Notes: generated by a model from the letters alone, not told the origin. A DNA stretch of 64,000 bases from Ruegeria sp. R14_0 (GCF_017743975.1 NZ_JAGHRC010000005.1:1-64000); one strand, 5' to 3'. Positions 26,018 to 34,855 are shown, numbered from the stretch's first letter. Numbers and translations: made by a program.

Positions 26018-27208
26018 ATGTCCAACCAAAACCCGGTTTTCATTCCCGGCCCAACCAACATCCCGGATCGGTTGCGTCTGGCCATGCAGGTTCAGACGCA
26101 GGATCACCGCGCGCCAGATTTCGTTGAAACTTTTGCGCCGGTTCTGGAGGACACCAAGAAAGTGTTCGGGACGACCACCGGTCAGATCGTGACCTTCCCC
26201 GCCAGCGGCACCGGCGGGTGGGAGGCAGCGGTGACCAACACGCTCAGCCCCGGCGACAAGGTTCTGGTCGCGCGTTACGGGGTGTTCAGCCACCGTTGGA
26301 TCGACCTGTGTCAACGGCACGGGCTGGACGTTCAGATCATCGACTGCGATTGGGGGACCGGTGCGCCAGCGGATCGGTTTCAGACCGCACTGGCCGATGA
26401 TACCGCCCACGAAATCCGCGCCGTTCTGGTCACGCATAACGAAACCGCAACCGGAGTGCGCTCGGACATTGCCGCCGTTCGGCAAGCGATGGACGCTGAA
26501 AATCACCCCGCGATGCTGTTTGTCGACTGCGTCAGTTCATTGGCTTCGATGCCGTTCACGTTCGATGAATGGGGCGTCGATATCGCCGTGTCGGGATCGC
26601 AGAAAGGATTCATGCTGGCCACCGGCATGGCGATCCTGTGCGTCAGCCCCAAGGCGATAGAGGCCATGAAAAGCGCCAAACTGCCCCGTACCTTTTTCGA
26701 CTTCGACGACATGATGGCCGCCAATGCGTCGGGCGGGTTCCCCTATACCCCGCCTTTGCAGTTGATCTATGGCATGCGCGAGAGCCTCAAGATGCTGTTC
26801 GAAGAGGGGCTCGACAACGTCTACGCCCGCCATTTTCGACTGGCCGAAGGTGTACGCCGCGCGGTGGATGCCTGGGGGCTGAAACTGGTCGCCCAATCGT
26901 CTGATCTGTATTCTGAAACTGTCAGCGCGATCTATGTGCCCGAAGGGTTCGACAGTAACGCCCTGACTGACCACGCATTCAACGCTTATGGCGTGTCCTT
27001 TGGCATCGGTTTGGACCAGTTGAACGGAAGGGCGTTTCGCATCGGACATCTGGGCAGTCTGACGGATGTGATGGTCCTGTCGGGCCTCAGCGCGATCGAG
27101 ATGGCGATGGCCGATCTGAACTATCCAATCACGCTGGGCAGTGGAGTTGCCGCCGCGCAGGACTATTACCGTGCCGGCCCGTCTGATCACGCCAAAGCAG
27201 CAGCCTGA
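26018..27208 (+). CDS. bhcA: Aspartate-glyoxylate aminotransferase BhcA
   Basis: 396 residues behind GCGGAGGAA. Class V aminotransferase: FIPGPTNIPDRL start, SGTGGWEAAVTNTL, THNETATGV and VSGSQKGFM with the PLP Lys196. The C-terminal FRIGHLGSLTDVMVLSGL is the substrate-Arg region typical of serine/aspartate-glyoxylate transaminases. BhcA transfers the amino group of aspartate to glyoxylate, giving glycine and oxaloacetate; it both supplies glycine to BhcC and releases the cycle product. The order bhcR<-, bhcA-bhcB-bhcC-bhcD matches the described cycle cluster, which separates it from a generic serine-glyoxylate aminotransferase. It is the first gene of the operon. Confidence 0.93.
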   Translation: MSNQNPVFIPGPTNIPDRLRLAMQVQTQDHRAPDFVETFAPVLEDTKKVFGTTTGQIVTFPASGTGGWEAAVTNTLSPGDKVLVARYGVFSHRWIDLCQRHGLDVQIIDCDWGTGAPADRFQTALADDTAHEIRAVLVTHNETATGVRSDIAAVRQAMDAENHPAMLFVDCVSSLASMPFTFDEWGVDIAVSGSQKGFMLATGMAILCVSPKAIEAMKSAKLPRTFFDFDDMMAANASGGFPYTPPLQLIYGMRESLKMLFEEGLDNVYARHFRLAEGVRRAVDAWGLKLVAQSSDLYSETVSAIYVPEGFDSNALTDHAFNAYGVSFGIGLDQLNGRAFRIGHLGSLTDVMVLSGLSAIEMAMADLNYPITLGSGVAAAQDYYRAGPSDHAKAAA

Positions 27209-27219
27209 GGAGGATGACA

Positions 27220-28191
27220 ATGTTGGATCAAATCCCCGCCGCGGACCTGACAATTGCGGACGTGCGCGCCGCACATGAACGGATCAAGCCTCACATCCGG
27301 CGCACGCCTGTCATGGTGTCCGACCATCTGAACGACCTGAGCGGCGCGCAACTGTTCTTCAAATGCGAGAACTTTCAGGAGGCCGGAGCCTTCAAGGTGC
27401 GCGGTGCCAGCAATGCCGTGTTCGGGCTTAGCGAGGACATGGCAGAGAAAGGCGTTTGCACACATTCCAGCGGCAATCACGCGTTGTCGCTGTCTTACGC
27501 CGCCGGACGGCGCGGCATCCCGTGCAACGTGGTCATGCCTCGCACGGCTCCGCAAGCCAAGAAAGATGCCGTGCGCCGCTATGGCGGCACGATCACCGAA
27601 TGCGAGCCTTCGACCTCATCCCGCGAGGCGACATTCGCCGATGTTCAGGCCAGAACGGGTGGCGAGTTTGTGCATCCCTACAACGACCCACGCGTCATTG
27701 CCGGTCAGGCGACATGCTCGGCTGAATTGCTGGAGCAGACGGATGGGCTGGATGTGGTCATCGCCCCGATCGGCGGCGGCGGCATGGTCTCGGGCACCTG
27801 CCTGACGGTTTCGAACCTGTCCCCGTCGACAGCTATCTACGCGGCCGAACCGGAACAGGCGGATGACGCTTGTCGTTCGTTCAAAGCTGGCCACATCATC
27901 GCGGATGACGCGCCCAAAACTATCGCTGACGGATTGCTGGTGCCGCTGAAGGAAAACACCTGGCACTTCGTGTCCAACAACGTGACCGACATCTTCACCG
28001 CCTCTGACGATGAGATCATCGACGCCATGAAGCTGACCTGGAAATACCTGCGCGTCGTGATGGAACCGTCTTCGGCAGTACCGCTCGCGACCATTCTCAA
28101 AAACCCGGACGTTTTCCGCGGCAAGCGCGTCGGCGTAATCGTGACCGGCGGCAATGTGGATCTGGACAAACTGCCCTGGCTGAAAGGGTAA
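27220..28191 (+). CDS. bhcB: Beta-hydroxyaspartate dehydratase BhcB
   Basis: 323 residues from ATG 27220, six bases after AGGAGG; an ATG at 27214 overlaps that site and is less likely. Fold-type II PLP enzyme of the serine/threonine dehydratase family: FKCENFQEAGAFKVRGAS with PLP Lys59, SSGNHALSLSYAA (substrate loop) and GGGGMVSGTCL (phosphate cradle). It removes water from (2R,3S)-beta-hydroxyaspartate to give iminosuccinate. It is separated from bhcA by 11 bases. On sequence alone it could be taken for a threonine or serine dehydratase; the cluster fixes the role. Confidence 0.92.
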   Translation: MLDQIPAADLTIADVRAAHERIKPHIRRTPVMVSDHLNDLSGAQLFFKCENFQEAGAFKVRGASNAVFGLSEDMAEKGVCTHSSGNHALSLSYAAGRRGIPCNVVMPRTAPQAKKDAVRRYGGTITECEPSTSSREATFADVQARTGGEFVHPYNDPRVIAGQATCSAELLEQTDGLDVVIAPIGGGGMVSGTCLTVSNLSPSTAIYAAEPEQADDACRSFKAGHIIADDAPKTIADGLLVPLKENTWHFVSNNVTDIFTASDDEIIDAMKLTWKYLRVVMEPSSAVPLATILKNPDVFRGKRVGVIVTGGNVDLDKLPWLKG

Positions 28192-28202
28192 GGAGGAACG
28201 AT

Positions 28203-29366
28203 ATGAACAAACCCGTGAACATCAAAGAACTGGAGGTTGGCTTCGACATCCCCGCCGCTATCGGCATGGACGAAAGCCAGATCCAGACCCCCTGCCTGAT
28301 CCTCGACCTGGATGCGCTGGAGCGGAACATCAAGAAAATGGGCGACTACGCCAAAGCGCATGGCATGCGCCACCGGGTGCACGGCAAGATGCACAAGTCG
28401 GTCGACGTGGCCAAGCTGCAGGAAAAACTGGGCGGCGCGGTCGGTGTCTGCTGCCAAAAAGTGTCCGAGGCTGAGGTTTTCGCGCGCGGCGGCATCAAAG
28501 ATATACTCGTGTCCAACCAGGTGCGTGATCCGGTCAAAATCGACCGGCTGGCGCAATTGCCCAACTACGGTGCCCGCACCATCGTTTGCGTCGACGACAT
28601 CGACAATGTCGCTGACCTGTCGGCAGCTGCTGTTAAGCATGGCACAGAAGTTGAGGTCTTTGTCGAAATCGACTGCGGCGCTGGACGCTGCGGGGTGACC
28701 ACGACCGCAGCAGTCGTTGAAATCGCCAAGGCCGTCAACGCCGCGACCAACCTGAAATTCACCGGCATTCAAGCGTACCAAGGCGCGATGCAGCACCTCG
28801 ACACTTTTGCAGCACGCAAGGAAAAGCTGGATACAGCTATCGCAATGGTCAAGAACGCAGTTGATGGCCTGAAGGCGGAAGGCATCGAATGCGAATTGGT
28901 CTCGGGCGGCGGAACCGGGTCGTATTATTTCGAAAGCAATTCGGGCGTCTATAACGAATTGCAGTGCGGATCGTATGCTTTCATGGACGCCGACTATGGC
29001 CGTATTCTTGACAAGGACGGCAAGCGTATCGATCAGGGCGAATGGGAAAACGCTCTGTTTATCCTGACGAGCGTCATGAGCCATGCCAAAGCCGACAAAG
29101 CCATCTGTGACGCAGGCCTCAAAGCGCAGTCGGTCGATAGCGGCCTGCCCTTCATATACGGGCGCGACGATGTCGAGTACCTCAAATGTTCGGACGAGCA
29201 TGGCGTCATCGGCGACCCGGACGGTGTTCTGAAGGTCAACGACAAACTGAGGCTAGTGCCCGGCCATTGTGACCCGACCTGCAACGTCCATGATTGGTAC
29301 GTTGGCGTACGCGGCGGCAAGGTCGAGGCACTCTGGCCCGTTTCAGCTCGCGGAAAGGCGTATTGA
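28203..29366 (+). CDS. bhcC: Beta-hydroxyaspartate aldolase BhcC
   Basis: 387 residues behind AAGGAGGAA. D-threonine aldolase/DSD1-type (alanine-racemase-like barrel) PLP enzyme: IQTPCLILDLDALERNI, then HRVHGKMHKSVDVAKLQ with the PLP Lys, EIDCGAGRCGV, and VSGGGTGSYYF. The C-terminal part has GHCDPTCNVHDWYVGVRG, with His and Cys residues of the metal site of this family. It condenses glycine with glyoxylate to (2R,3S)-beta-hydroxyaspartate, the carbon-carbon bond-forming step of the cycle. Its stop overlaps the bhcD start (TGATG). Confidence 0.93.
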   Translation: MNKPVNIKELEVGFDIPAAIGMDESQIQTPCLILDLDALERNIKKMGDYAKAHGMRHRVHGKMHKSVDVAKLQEKLGGAVGVCCQKVSEAEVFARGGIKDILVSNQVRDPVKIDRLAQLPNYGARTIVCVDDIDNVADLSAAAVKHGTEVEVFVEIDCGAGRCGVTTTAAVVEIAKAVNAATNLKFTGIQAYQGAMQHLDTFAARKEKLDTAIAMVKNAVDGLKAEGIECELVSGGGTGSYYFESNSGVYNELQCGSYAFMDADYGRILDKDGKRIDQGEWENALFILTSVMSHAKADKAICDAGLKAQSVDSGLPFIYGRDDVEYLKCSDEHGVIGDPDGVLKVNDKLRLVPGHCDPTCNVHDWYVGVRGGKVEALWPVSARGKAY

Positions 29367-30361
29367 TGAGGGATGCTATGACCACACAACAAGGCCTGCT
29401 GATCGTGGGCGAAGACCTGTGCGAACAACTTGTCGGTCGCCAACAGGCCTTTGAGGCCATCCAATCCGTCTTTGGCGCGATGGCCAGCGGCGGCGGCCGG
29501 AACTTTCCGGTCGTACGTGAGGCGCTGGGCTATGCCGACGCGCTTTACGGCTTTAAATCTGGCTTTGATCGGGATGGTCAGGTGCTTGGGGTGAAGTCCG
29601 GCGGCTATTGGCCGGGCAACGCAGCACAAGGTCTGACCAATCACCAGTCCACGGTGTTTCTGTTCGACCCCGATACGGGCCGGTTGTCCGCTCTGGTGGG
29701 CGGAAACTATCTGACCGCCCTGCGGACGGCGGCCTCGTCTGCGGTGTCCATCGCGCACCTAGCCCGGAAGGACGCGAAAGTGTTGGGCATGGTTGGCGCA
29801 GGGCATCAATCCACCTTCCAACTGCGCGCAGCCGCCGAACAGCGCGACTTCGAGAAGGTTGTCGCCTGGAACCCACACCCCGACATGCTGCCGCGCCTGG
29901 CGACGGTGGCTGAGGAGATTGGTCTGGAGTTTGAGGCCGTCAGCCAGCAGGAACTGGGTGCCCAGGCGGATGTCATCATCACGATCACGTCGGCCTTTGA
30001 GCCGCTGTTGATGAAAGACTGGATCAAACCGGGCACGCATCTGGCCTGCATGGGCACAGACACCAAAGGCAAGATGGAGGTCGACCCCGATTTGGTCGCA
30101 GCCACGACCGTCTTCACCGACGAGATCGCCCAATCCGTTACCATCGGTGAGACGCAACACGCCGTGGCATCAGGCGCATTGACCGAAACCGCCATCACGC
30201 CCATCGGCGCGGTGATCAACGGTGACCACCCCGGACGCCGCAACGCCGACGAAATCACCTTGTTCGACGGTACCGGCGTCGGTCTGCAGGATTTGGCCGT
30301 CGCCTCGGTTGCCGCGCGACGCGCCGCCGAAACGGGCAAAGCCCAGCGCGCCTCGCTCTGA
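29366..30361 (+). CDS. bhcD: Iminosuccinate reductase BhcD (ornithine cyclodeaminase family)
   Basis: 331 residues from ATG 29366 overlapping the bhcC stop; ATG 29378, nine bases after GAGGG, is an equally good start. Ornithine cyclodeaminase/mu-crystallin fold: GGNYLTALRTAASSAVS, the NAD(P) loop LGMVGAGHQSTFQLRA (Gly-x-Gly-x2-x, about residue 135), CMGTDTKGKMEVD and the C-terminal DGTGVGLQDLAVASV. It reduces iminosuccinate to L-aspartate, regenerating the amino donor for BhcA. It is the last gene of the operon, with hairpins after it. Confidence 0.92.
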   Translation: MRDAMTTQQGLLIVGEDLCEQLVGRQQAFEAIQSVFGAMASGGGRNFPVVREALGYADALYGFKSGFDRDGQVLGVKSGGYWPGNAAQGLTNHQSTVFLFDPDTGRLSALVGGNYLTALRTAASSAVSIAHLARKDAKVLGMVGAGHQSTFQLRAAAEQRDFEKVVAWNPHPDMLPRLATVAEEIGLEFEAVSQQELGAQADVIITITSAFEPLLMKDWIKPGTHLACMGTDTKGKMEVDPDLVAATTVFTDEIAQSVTIGETQHAVASGALTETAITPIGAVINGDHPGRRNADEITLFDGTGVGLQDLAVASVAARRAAETGKAQRASL

Positions 30362-30374
30362 GCCTCAAAAAGAC

Positions 30375-30402
30375 GCGCGCCGACAGTTTCCCAGCGGCGC
30401 GC
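30375..30402 (+). terminator. GC-rich hairpin after bhcD
   Basis: GCGCGCCG (30375-30382) and CGGCGCGC (30395-30402) form an 8-bp perfect stem 14 bases after the bhcD stop, followed by a pyrimidine-rich stretch (CTATCTTCATCTTTT). Probable terminator of bhcABCD. Confidence 0.65.
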
Positions 30403-30440
30403 CTATCTTCATCTTTTCAAAAATACTCTCGCCGAAGGCT

Positions 30441-30457
30441 CTGACGCGCAGCGTCAG
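30441..30457 (-). terminator. Small hairpin after suhB
   Basis: CTGACGC (30441-30447) and GCGTCAG (30451-30457) with a 3-base loop, 9 bases beyond the suhB stop. Read on the minus strand it is followed by GAGTATTTTTGAAAAGATG, which has a T-run suited to termination. Confidence 0.5.
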
Positions 30458-30466
30458 ATCGCAATC

Positions 30467-31252
30467 TCAGCCCCGGATCACCTTGGCGAACTGGTCAAAG
30501 ATCGGCTCGTTCGAGCAAATCACTTCGCCATCTTCCAGTACACTGCCTTCGGGGTTCAGCGCCTGAACAAACCCGCCCGCTTCCTTGACGATGATAATCC
30601 CCGCTGCCAGATCCCAAGCATTCAGGCGGCGTTCCCAGAACCCTTCATAGCGGCCAGCGGCCACGTAAGCCATGTCCAGAGCAGCCGCGCCCCAGCGGCG
30701 CACACCGGCGCAGGCGGGCATCAGACGGGCCAGATCCTGCAACGTCGCAGGCAGGTCTGAACGACCGCCAAAAGGCAGGCCGGTCGAGAAAACAGATTCG
30801 ATCATGCGATGACGGCTGGAAACGCGGATACGGGTGTCGTTCATCCACGCGCCCTCGCCCTTTTCGGCAAAGAACATCTCATCCTTGGCGGCGTCATAGA
30901 TCACGCCCGCGACGATCTTGCCCTTGTGCTCCAAGGCAATCGAGATGGCCCAGTGCGGTAGGCCGTGCAGGAAGTTCGTGGTGCCGTCCAGCGGGTCCAC
31001 GATCCAGCGACGGGTCGGGTCTTCGCCGTCAATGGCGCCACCCTCTTCGGCTAGCCAACCATAGGTCGGACGCGCGCCCAGCAGTTCCTCTTTCAGGATT
31101 GCCTCAGCAGCAATGTCAGCTTTGGACACAAAGTCGCCCGCACCCTTCATCGACACCTGTAGGTTCTCGACTTCACGAAAATCCTTGACCAAAGAACGCC
31201 CCGCTTTGCGCGCGGCTTTGATCATGATGTTGAGGTTTGCACTGCCAACCAT
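30467..31252 (-). CDS. suhB: Inositol monophosphatase family protein (SuhB-type)
   Basis: 261 residues. The Li-sensitive phosphatase motifs are complete: EEGG (about residue 70, metal Glu), WIVDPLDGTTNFLHG (about 84-98, metal Asp residues and the DGTT loop) and WDLAAGIIIVKEAGG (about 213-227). It hydrolyses inositol phosphates and related sugar phosphates and, in some bacteria, moonlights in rRNA antitermination. Spaced from both neighbours, so it is probably monocistronic. Confidence 0.9.
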   Translation of the reverse strand: MVGSANLNIMIKAARKAGRSLVKDFREVENLQVSMKGAGDFVSKADIAAEAILKEELLGARPTYGWLAEEGGAIDGEDPTRRWIVDPLDGTTNFLHGLPHWAISIALEHKGKIVAGVIYDAAKDEMFFAEKGEGAWMNDTRIRVSSRHRMIESVFSTGLPFGGRSDLPATLQDLARLMPACAGVRRWGAAALDMAYVAAGRYEGFWERRLNAWDLAAGIIIVKEAGGFVQALNPEGSVLEDGEVICSNEPIFDQFAKVIRG

Positions 31253-31348
31253 TGTTCAAAGGCTCCTGTCCGGTCAAACCGCGCGTATACTGATGCAGAG
31301 CGTCCTTGCCAAGAGGAATGATGCGCATAGCTGACCCGCGTTTTTCGC

Positions 31349-32254
31349 CTAGTGTTCCTGCAGCTTGCGCGCCTCGGTTCCGGCCAGTTGGATCAGCTCT
31401 TGCACAAAGGGTTTTTCAAGGTCCTCGGTCCGCACCGCCGCGTACAGCCTGCGGGTGATCCCGTCCTTGGTCAGCGGACGGGTAACATAGTCCGAGTTGT
31501 ATTTGACCTCACGCACAACCCAGTCGGGCAGAACTGACACGCCGCGGTTCGATGCCACCAGCAGCAGGATCACCGCCGTCAGTTCGACTTGCCGGATCGC
31601 CGCCGGTTCGACCCGCGCCGGAATCAAGAGCTGACTGAAAATGTCCAAACGTGTGCGTTCGACTGGGTATGTAATCAGGGTTTGGCCCCGGAAATCTTCA
31701 GCCTCGATGAACTCTTTCTGCGCCAGTGGGTGCGATGAGGCCGCGACGAACACGGCGTCATAATCAAAAAGCTTGATAAACTCGATCCCCGGCAAGTCTT
31801 CGGGGTCGGACGAAACGACCAGATCAACCTCTTCCTTCTGCAAGGCAGGCAGGGCATCAAACGCCAGACCGGGCCGGATATCGACATCGACATCCCCCCA
31901 GGACTTCCGGAAGGATTCAAGCACGGGGAATAGCCATTCGAAACAGGCATGGCATTCGATAGCGATGTGCATTCGTCCCGTACGCCCATCGCGCAGAGAC
32001 GAGAATTCCTGTTGTGTGGCCTCGACTTGCGGCAAAATCTGTTCGGCCAACCGCAACAGACGAAGCCCCGCCGCCGACAGCTTCATCGGTTTGGACCGGC
32101 GCAGAAACAGCTCGACACCTGCCTGATCCTCCAATCCCTTGATCTGATGACTCAGCGCGGATTGGGTGATGTTCAATTGATCCGCCGCACGGGCCAGACC
32201 ACCGCATTCATGGATCGCCTTAATTGTGCGCAAGTGACGGAATTCGATGTGCAT
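31349..32254 (-). CDS. metR: LysR family regulator, probable MetR
   Basis: 301 residues from ATG 32254, where the MetR-like N-terminus (MHIEFRHLRTIKAIHECGG) begins; an ATG at 32269 would add five residues. Winged helix-turn-helix LARAADQLNITQSALSHQIK followed by a LysR effector domain. It is divergent from metF, the usual MetR arrangement, and the shared region holds one good MetR-like half-palindrome. MetR activates methionine-synthesis genes with homocysteine as effector; the assignment here rests on N-terminal similarity and gene context. Confidence 0.82.
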   Translation of the reverse strand: MHIEFRHLRTIKAIHECGGLARAADQLNITQSALSHQIKGLEDQAGVELFLRRSKPMKLSAAGLRLLRLAEQILPQVEATQQEFSSLRDGRTGRMHIAIECHACFEWLFPVLESFRKSWGDVDVDIRPGLAFDALPALQKEEVDLVVSSDPEDLPGIEFIKLFDYDAVFVAASSHPLAQKEFIEAEDFRGQTLITYPVERTRLDIFSQLLIPARVEPAAIRQVELTAVILLLVASNRGVSVLPDWVVREVKYNSDYVTRPLTKDGITRRLYAAVRTEDLEKPFVQELIQLAGTEARKLQEH

Positions 32255-32286
32255 TGAAGTATGACTCATGTTGTTCTTGAGTATTA

Positions 32287-32299
32287 TGAGTTTGTTTCA
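32287..32299 (+). promoter_or_regulatory. Candidate MetR site upstream of metF
   Basis: TGAG-TTTGT-TTCA differs at one position from the MetR consensus TGAA-N5-TTCA. It lies 49 bases before the metF start and 32 bases before the metR start, between the divergent genes. Confidence 0.55.
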
Positions 32300-32348
32300 C
32301 AAGAGCCGAGGTGGCACAAGGTCTGAGACGCAAATTAATGAGGCCGAG

Positions 32349-33215
32349 ATGACCAAGCCAGAAATTTCATTCGAGTTCTTTCCGCCAAAGACCCTCGAAG
32401 CCTCATTCCGACTTTGGGATACGGTTCAAACCCTGGCTCCGCTGGATCCACGCTTTGTTTCGGTGACCTATGGCGCAGGCGGCACAACGCGGGAACTGAC
32501 GCGCGACGCGGTTGCGACGCTGCACAAGTCTTCTGGCCTGCCGGTTGCAGCGCATTTGACCTGCGTCGATGCCTCACGCCAGGAAACGCTGGAAATCGCA
32601 GATGCATTTGCCCGCGCCGGAGTTCAGGACATTGTGGCCTTGCGCGGCGATCCGCCAAAGGGCCACGACCATTTCGCGCCACATCCAGAAGGGTTTGCCA
32701 ACTCTGTCGAACTGATTGAAGCGCTTGCGGAAACCGAGATGTTCAGCATCCGCGTCGGTGCCTATCCAGATGTGCATCCCGAAGCCCCCAATGCACGGTC
32801 CGACGTTGATTGGCTCAAGGCCAAACTGGATGCGGGCGCGGATGAAGCCTTGACCCAGTTTTTCTTTGAGGCCGAGACATTTTTCCGGTTCCGCGACGCC
32901 TGTGAAAAGGCTGGTATCGACAAGCCCATCGTGCCGGGCATTTTGCCGATCGAGAACTGGAAAGGGGCCAGGAACTTCGCCAAACGTTGTGGCACGCATA
33001 TCCCCGACTGGGTTGAAAACGCATTTGAGAAGGCACTTCGTGACGATCGCGAAGATCTGCTGGCGACTGCCCTGTGCACAGAGCTTTGCTCGGATCTGAT
33101 CGACGGCGGTGTAGACAAGCTGCACTTCTACACGTTGAATCGCCCCGAACTGACGCGCGACGTGTGTTTTGCCCTTGGCATCACACCCAAAGCCGAACTG
33201 CAAAATGTGGCCTGA
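32349..33215 (+). CDS. metF: Methylenetetrahydrofolate reductase (MetF)
   Basis: 288 residues from ATG 32349, which gives the family start MTKPEISFEFFPPKTLEAS; an upstream ATG at 32268 is rejected because it runs through the control region. FAD/folate barrel motifs: SVTYGAGGTTRELT, ALRGDPP, FFEAETFFRFRDAC and PGILPIENW. It reduces 5,10-methylene-THF to 5-methyl-THF, the methyl donor for methionine synthase. Divergent from metR, which should activate it. Confidence 0.95.
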   Translation: MTKPEISFEFFPPKTLEASFRLWDTVQTLAPLDPRFVSVTYGAGGTTRELTRDAVATLHKSSGLPVAAHLTCVDASRQETLEIADAFARAGVQDIVALRGDPPKGHDHFAPHPEGFANSVELIEALAETEMFSIRVGAYPDVHPEAPNARSDVDWLKAKLDAGADEALTQFFFEAETFFRFRDACEKAGIDKPIVPGILPIENWKGARNFAKRCGTHIPDWVENAFEKALRDDREDLLATALCTELCSDLIDGGVDKLHFYTLNRPELTRDVCFALGITPKAELQNVA

Positions 33216-33384
33216 ATAGGTCAGAGGCGCCATTGCCACATGCGCGCCTCAACCCAAGGAACAATCAGAACACCCAGCTGAGATTGTTCGCGTAGCCACT
33301 TCAATTTCGTAAGAAAATTGACAAAACTGTCACTCTGTTCAAACTCACTTTGTAACGGTTTTTTTGTAATGAGTTGTTTTGGGT

Positions 33385-34035
33385 ATGGAATCTGCAGAAA
33401 AGATCAAAGCCCGCACAGAGGCGCTGCATGCCTTGGGGTTGGATCAAAGCGCCAGCTCAGATGATATTCGCAATGCTTGGCGGCACATAGCGTTTCATGG
33501 GCATCCCGATCAGGCGCATGGCGACTGTTCCGGGTTCACACGCGCCAAAGAGGCGTACGACCTATTGCGCAAGGAAGGGTTTGCCAACAAAGGAAGCACT
33601 ACAGGCAAACCGCGACGCCCAAAGCTGCGCCGTCGCATCATCACCTTAGAGACATCCGATATCGATGCCTGCCGTGCCCTGCTAAACACCGCCTTGCCCG
33701 ACCGATCGGGCGACGAGGACATCTCGGACGCAGAGTTGATGTGCAAGTCCGACCACGTCCCGGATGCAGTCGGGTTTTTTGGGCGCCACCTGACGTTCTT
33801 TGTGCCGACCCCGGTCCATCAGGGACCAAACCGCGTTGCGTTGCCCACATCGGTTTTGGCGGGATCACGTCGGACAGAAACCGAAGTTCTGAACTTTCAA
33901 TCCAACGATTCCGGGTCGGGTGAGGTCGTCGTGCCAGACAACATCACTGCGCGAAAATTTCCCGGAGCCAAAAGCGTTCGGATCAGGTTCGACGCCGATC
34001 AACAGATCCGCGATGAGTTCTGGTTAGCCCATTAA
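33385..34035 (+). CDS. J-domain protein
   Basis: 216 residues from ATG 33385. Residues about 5-65 form a DnaJ-type J domain: ALGLDQSASSDDIRNAWR, then HGHPDQAHGD with the essential HPD tripeptide, then FTRAKEAYDLL. The remaining 150 residues have no zinc-finger or G/F region and are not recognised. J domains stimulate Hsp70 ATPase, so this is probably a specialised DnaK partner. Preceded by a 169-base AT-rich gap containing a perfect TTGACA (33318-33323), a possible -35, with only a weak -10 (AAACTC) at 17 bp. Confidence 0.78.
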   Translation: MESAEKIKARTEALHALGLDQSASSDDIRNAWRHIAFHGHPDQAHGDCSGFTRAKEAYDLLRKEGFANKGSTTGKPRRPKLRRRIITLETSDIDACRALLNTALPDRSGDEDISDAELMCKSDHVPDAVGFFGRHLTFFVPTPVHQGPNRVALPTSVLAGSRRTETEVLNFQSNDSGSGEVVVPDNITARKFPGAKSVRIRFDADQQIRDEFWLAH

Positions 34036-34040
34036 CGCAA

Positions 34041-34068
34041 AAAGCCCGGCTGGAATGAGCCGGGCTTT
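34041..34068. terminator. Bidirectional intrinsic terminator
   Basis: AAAGCCCGGCT (34041-34051) and AGCCGGGCTTT (34058-34068), an 11-bp perfect stem with a 6-base loop between two convergent genes. A- and T-ends suit both directions. Confidence 0.9.
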
Positions 34069-34086
34069 GGCTTGGTGAGCGGCCAC

Positions 34087-34605
34087 TTAGTTCGTGATCG
34101 GGCCTTCCGAGGTGAATTTCGGGATGACGCTGGTTGATGCGCCATCGCTTTCAATTCCCGGCCAGTTGCCTTCGGCAAGGTTGATGTTGCCCGGTACGTC
34201 TTCTTCCCAGAAGCCAACAACAACGTCAGTAATATTCAGATACAGCTTGTCATCGACGATACGCCACAGGTTCGGGTTTGCCGGAACCTTGCCACCTTTC
34301 GACACGCCATAGGCACAATGCCCGTCATATTGCGGCGCGTAATAGGCCGGGTTTTCCAGGAATTTGTCGCGGTTTTCTTCGGTCGAAAATGCCCAGGTGG
34401 CACCGTTGTATTCCGCAGTGATATCCGCGCGTCCACGTACAGCTTCGGGCTGAGACTGACCAACCGCGACTTGGTCCAGACTGCGGTAGGCGACGACGTC
34501 GTAGCCGGATACGGCGAAACCGGTGCCGTCCACATATTGATCGCCAGCAAAGGCTGGTGCGGCAAGGGTCAGTGCCGCAGCTACTGTCAGGGCAAAACGT
34601 TTCAT
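34087..34605 (-). CDS. Exported YHS-domain protein
   Basis: 172 residues with a Sec signal peptide (MKRFALTVAAALTLAAPAFA) cleaved before GDQY. The YHS-like core follows: TGFAVSGYDVVAY near residue 28, YNGATWAFSTEENRDKFLENP and YDGHCAYGVSKG near 95-105 with a single conserved Cys. YHS domains are linked with metal handling in copper ATPases and oxidoreductases; exported single-domain forms like this are widespread in Alphaproteobacteria with no firm function. Confidence 0.82.
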   Translation of the reverse strand: MKRFALTVAAALTLAAPAFAGDQYVDGTGFAVSGYDVVAYRSLDQVAVGQSQPEAVRGRADITAEYNGATWAFSTEENRDKFLENPAYYAPQYDGHCAYGVSKGGKVPANPNLWRIVDDKLYLNITDVVVGFWEEDVPGNINLAEGNWPGIESDGASTSVIPKFTSEGPITN

Positions 34606-34855
34606 GGTGGTACGTCCTTGTGTCCTCGGGGTGGATTATCTGCCCGAACGAGCGGGTCTGGACATACAATAAGTGATTCAGATCGGTTGCGTAGTCCCCC
34701 TCGCGGCGCTGTGACGTCGAATGAGAAAACGTGAGAGATTAAGTGAGGATTGTTACAAAACAGCCGCCGCGTTGGGGGTTGGACTCGGTGCCTTGCAACA
34801 TTAGCTGTTGTGACGGACGGACAATTCACACGCACTCTGCACAGAAAGGCAAGAA

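Noticed and set aside
33318..33365. Pho-box-like CTGTCAC and TTGTAAC elements upstream of the J-domain gene
   Set aside because: The neighbouring 11-bp-phased 7-mers do not resemble CTGTCAT, so there is no tandem array; only a perfect TTGACA is noteworthy.
34796..34810. CAACA-TTAGC-TGTTG palindrome upstream of yghU
   Set aside because: Five-bp arms with no second copy and no known regulator match; too weak to call.
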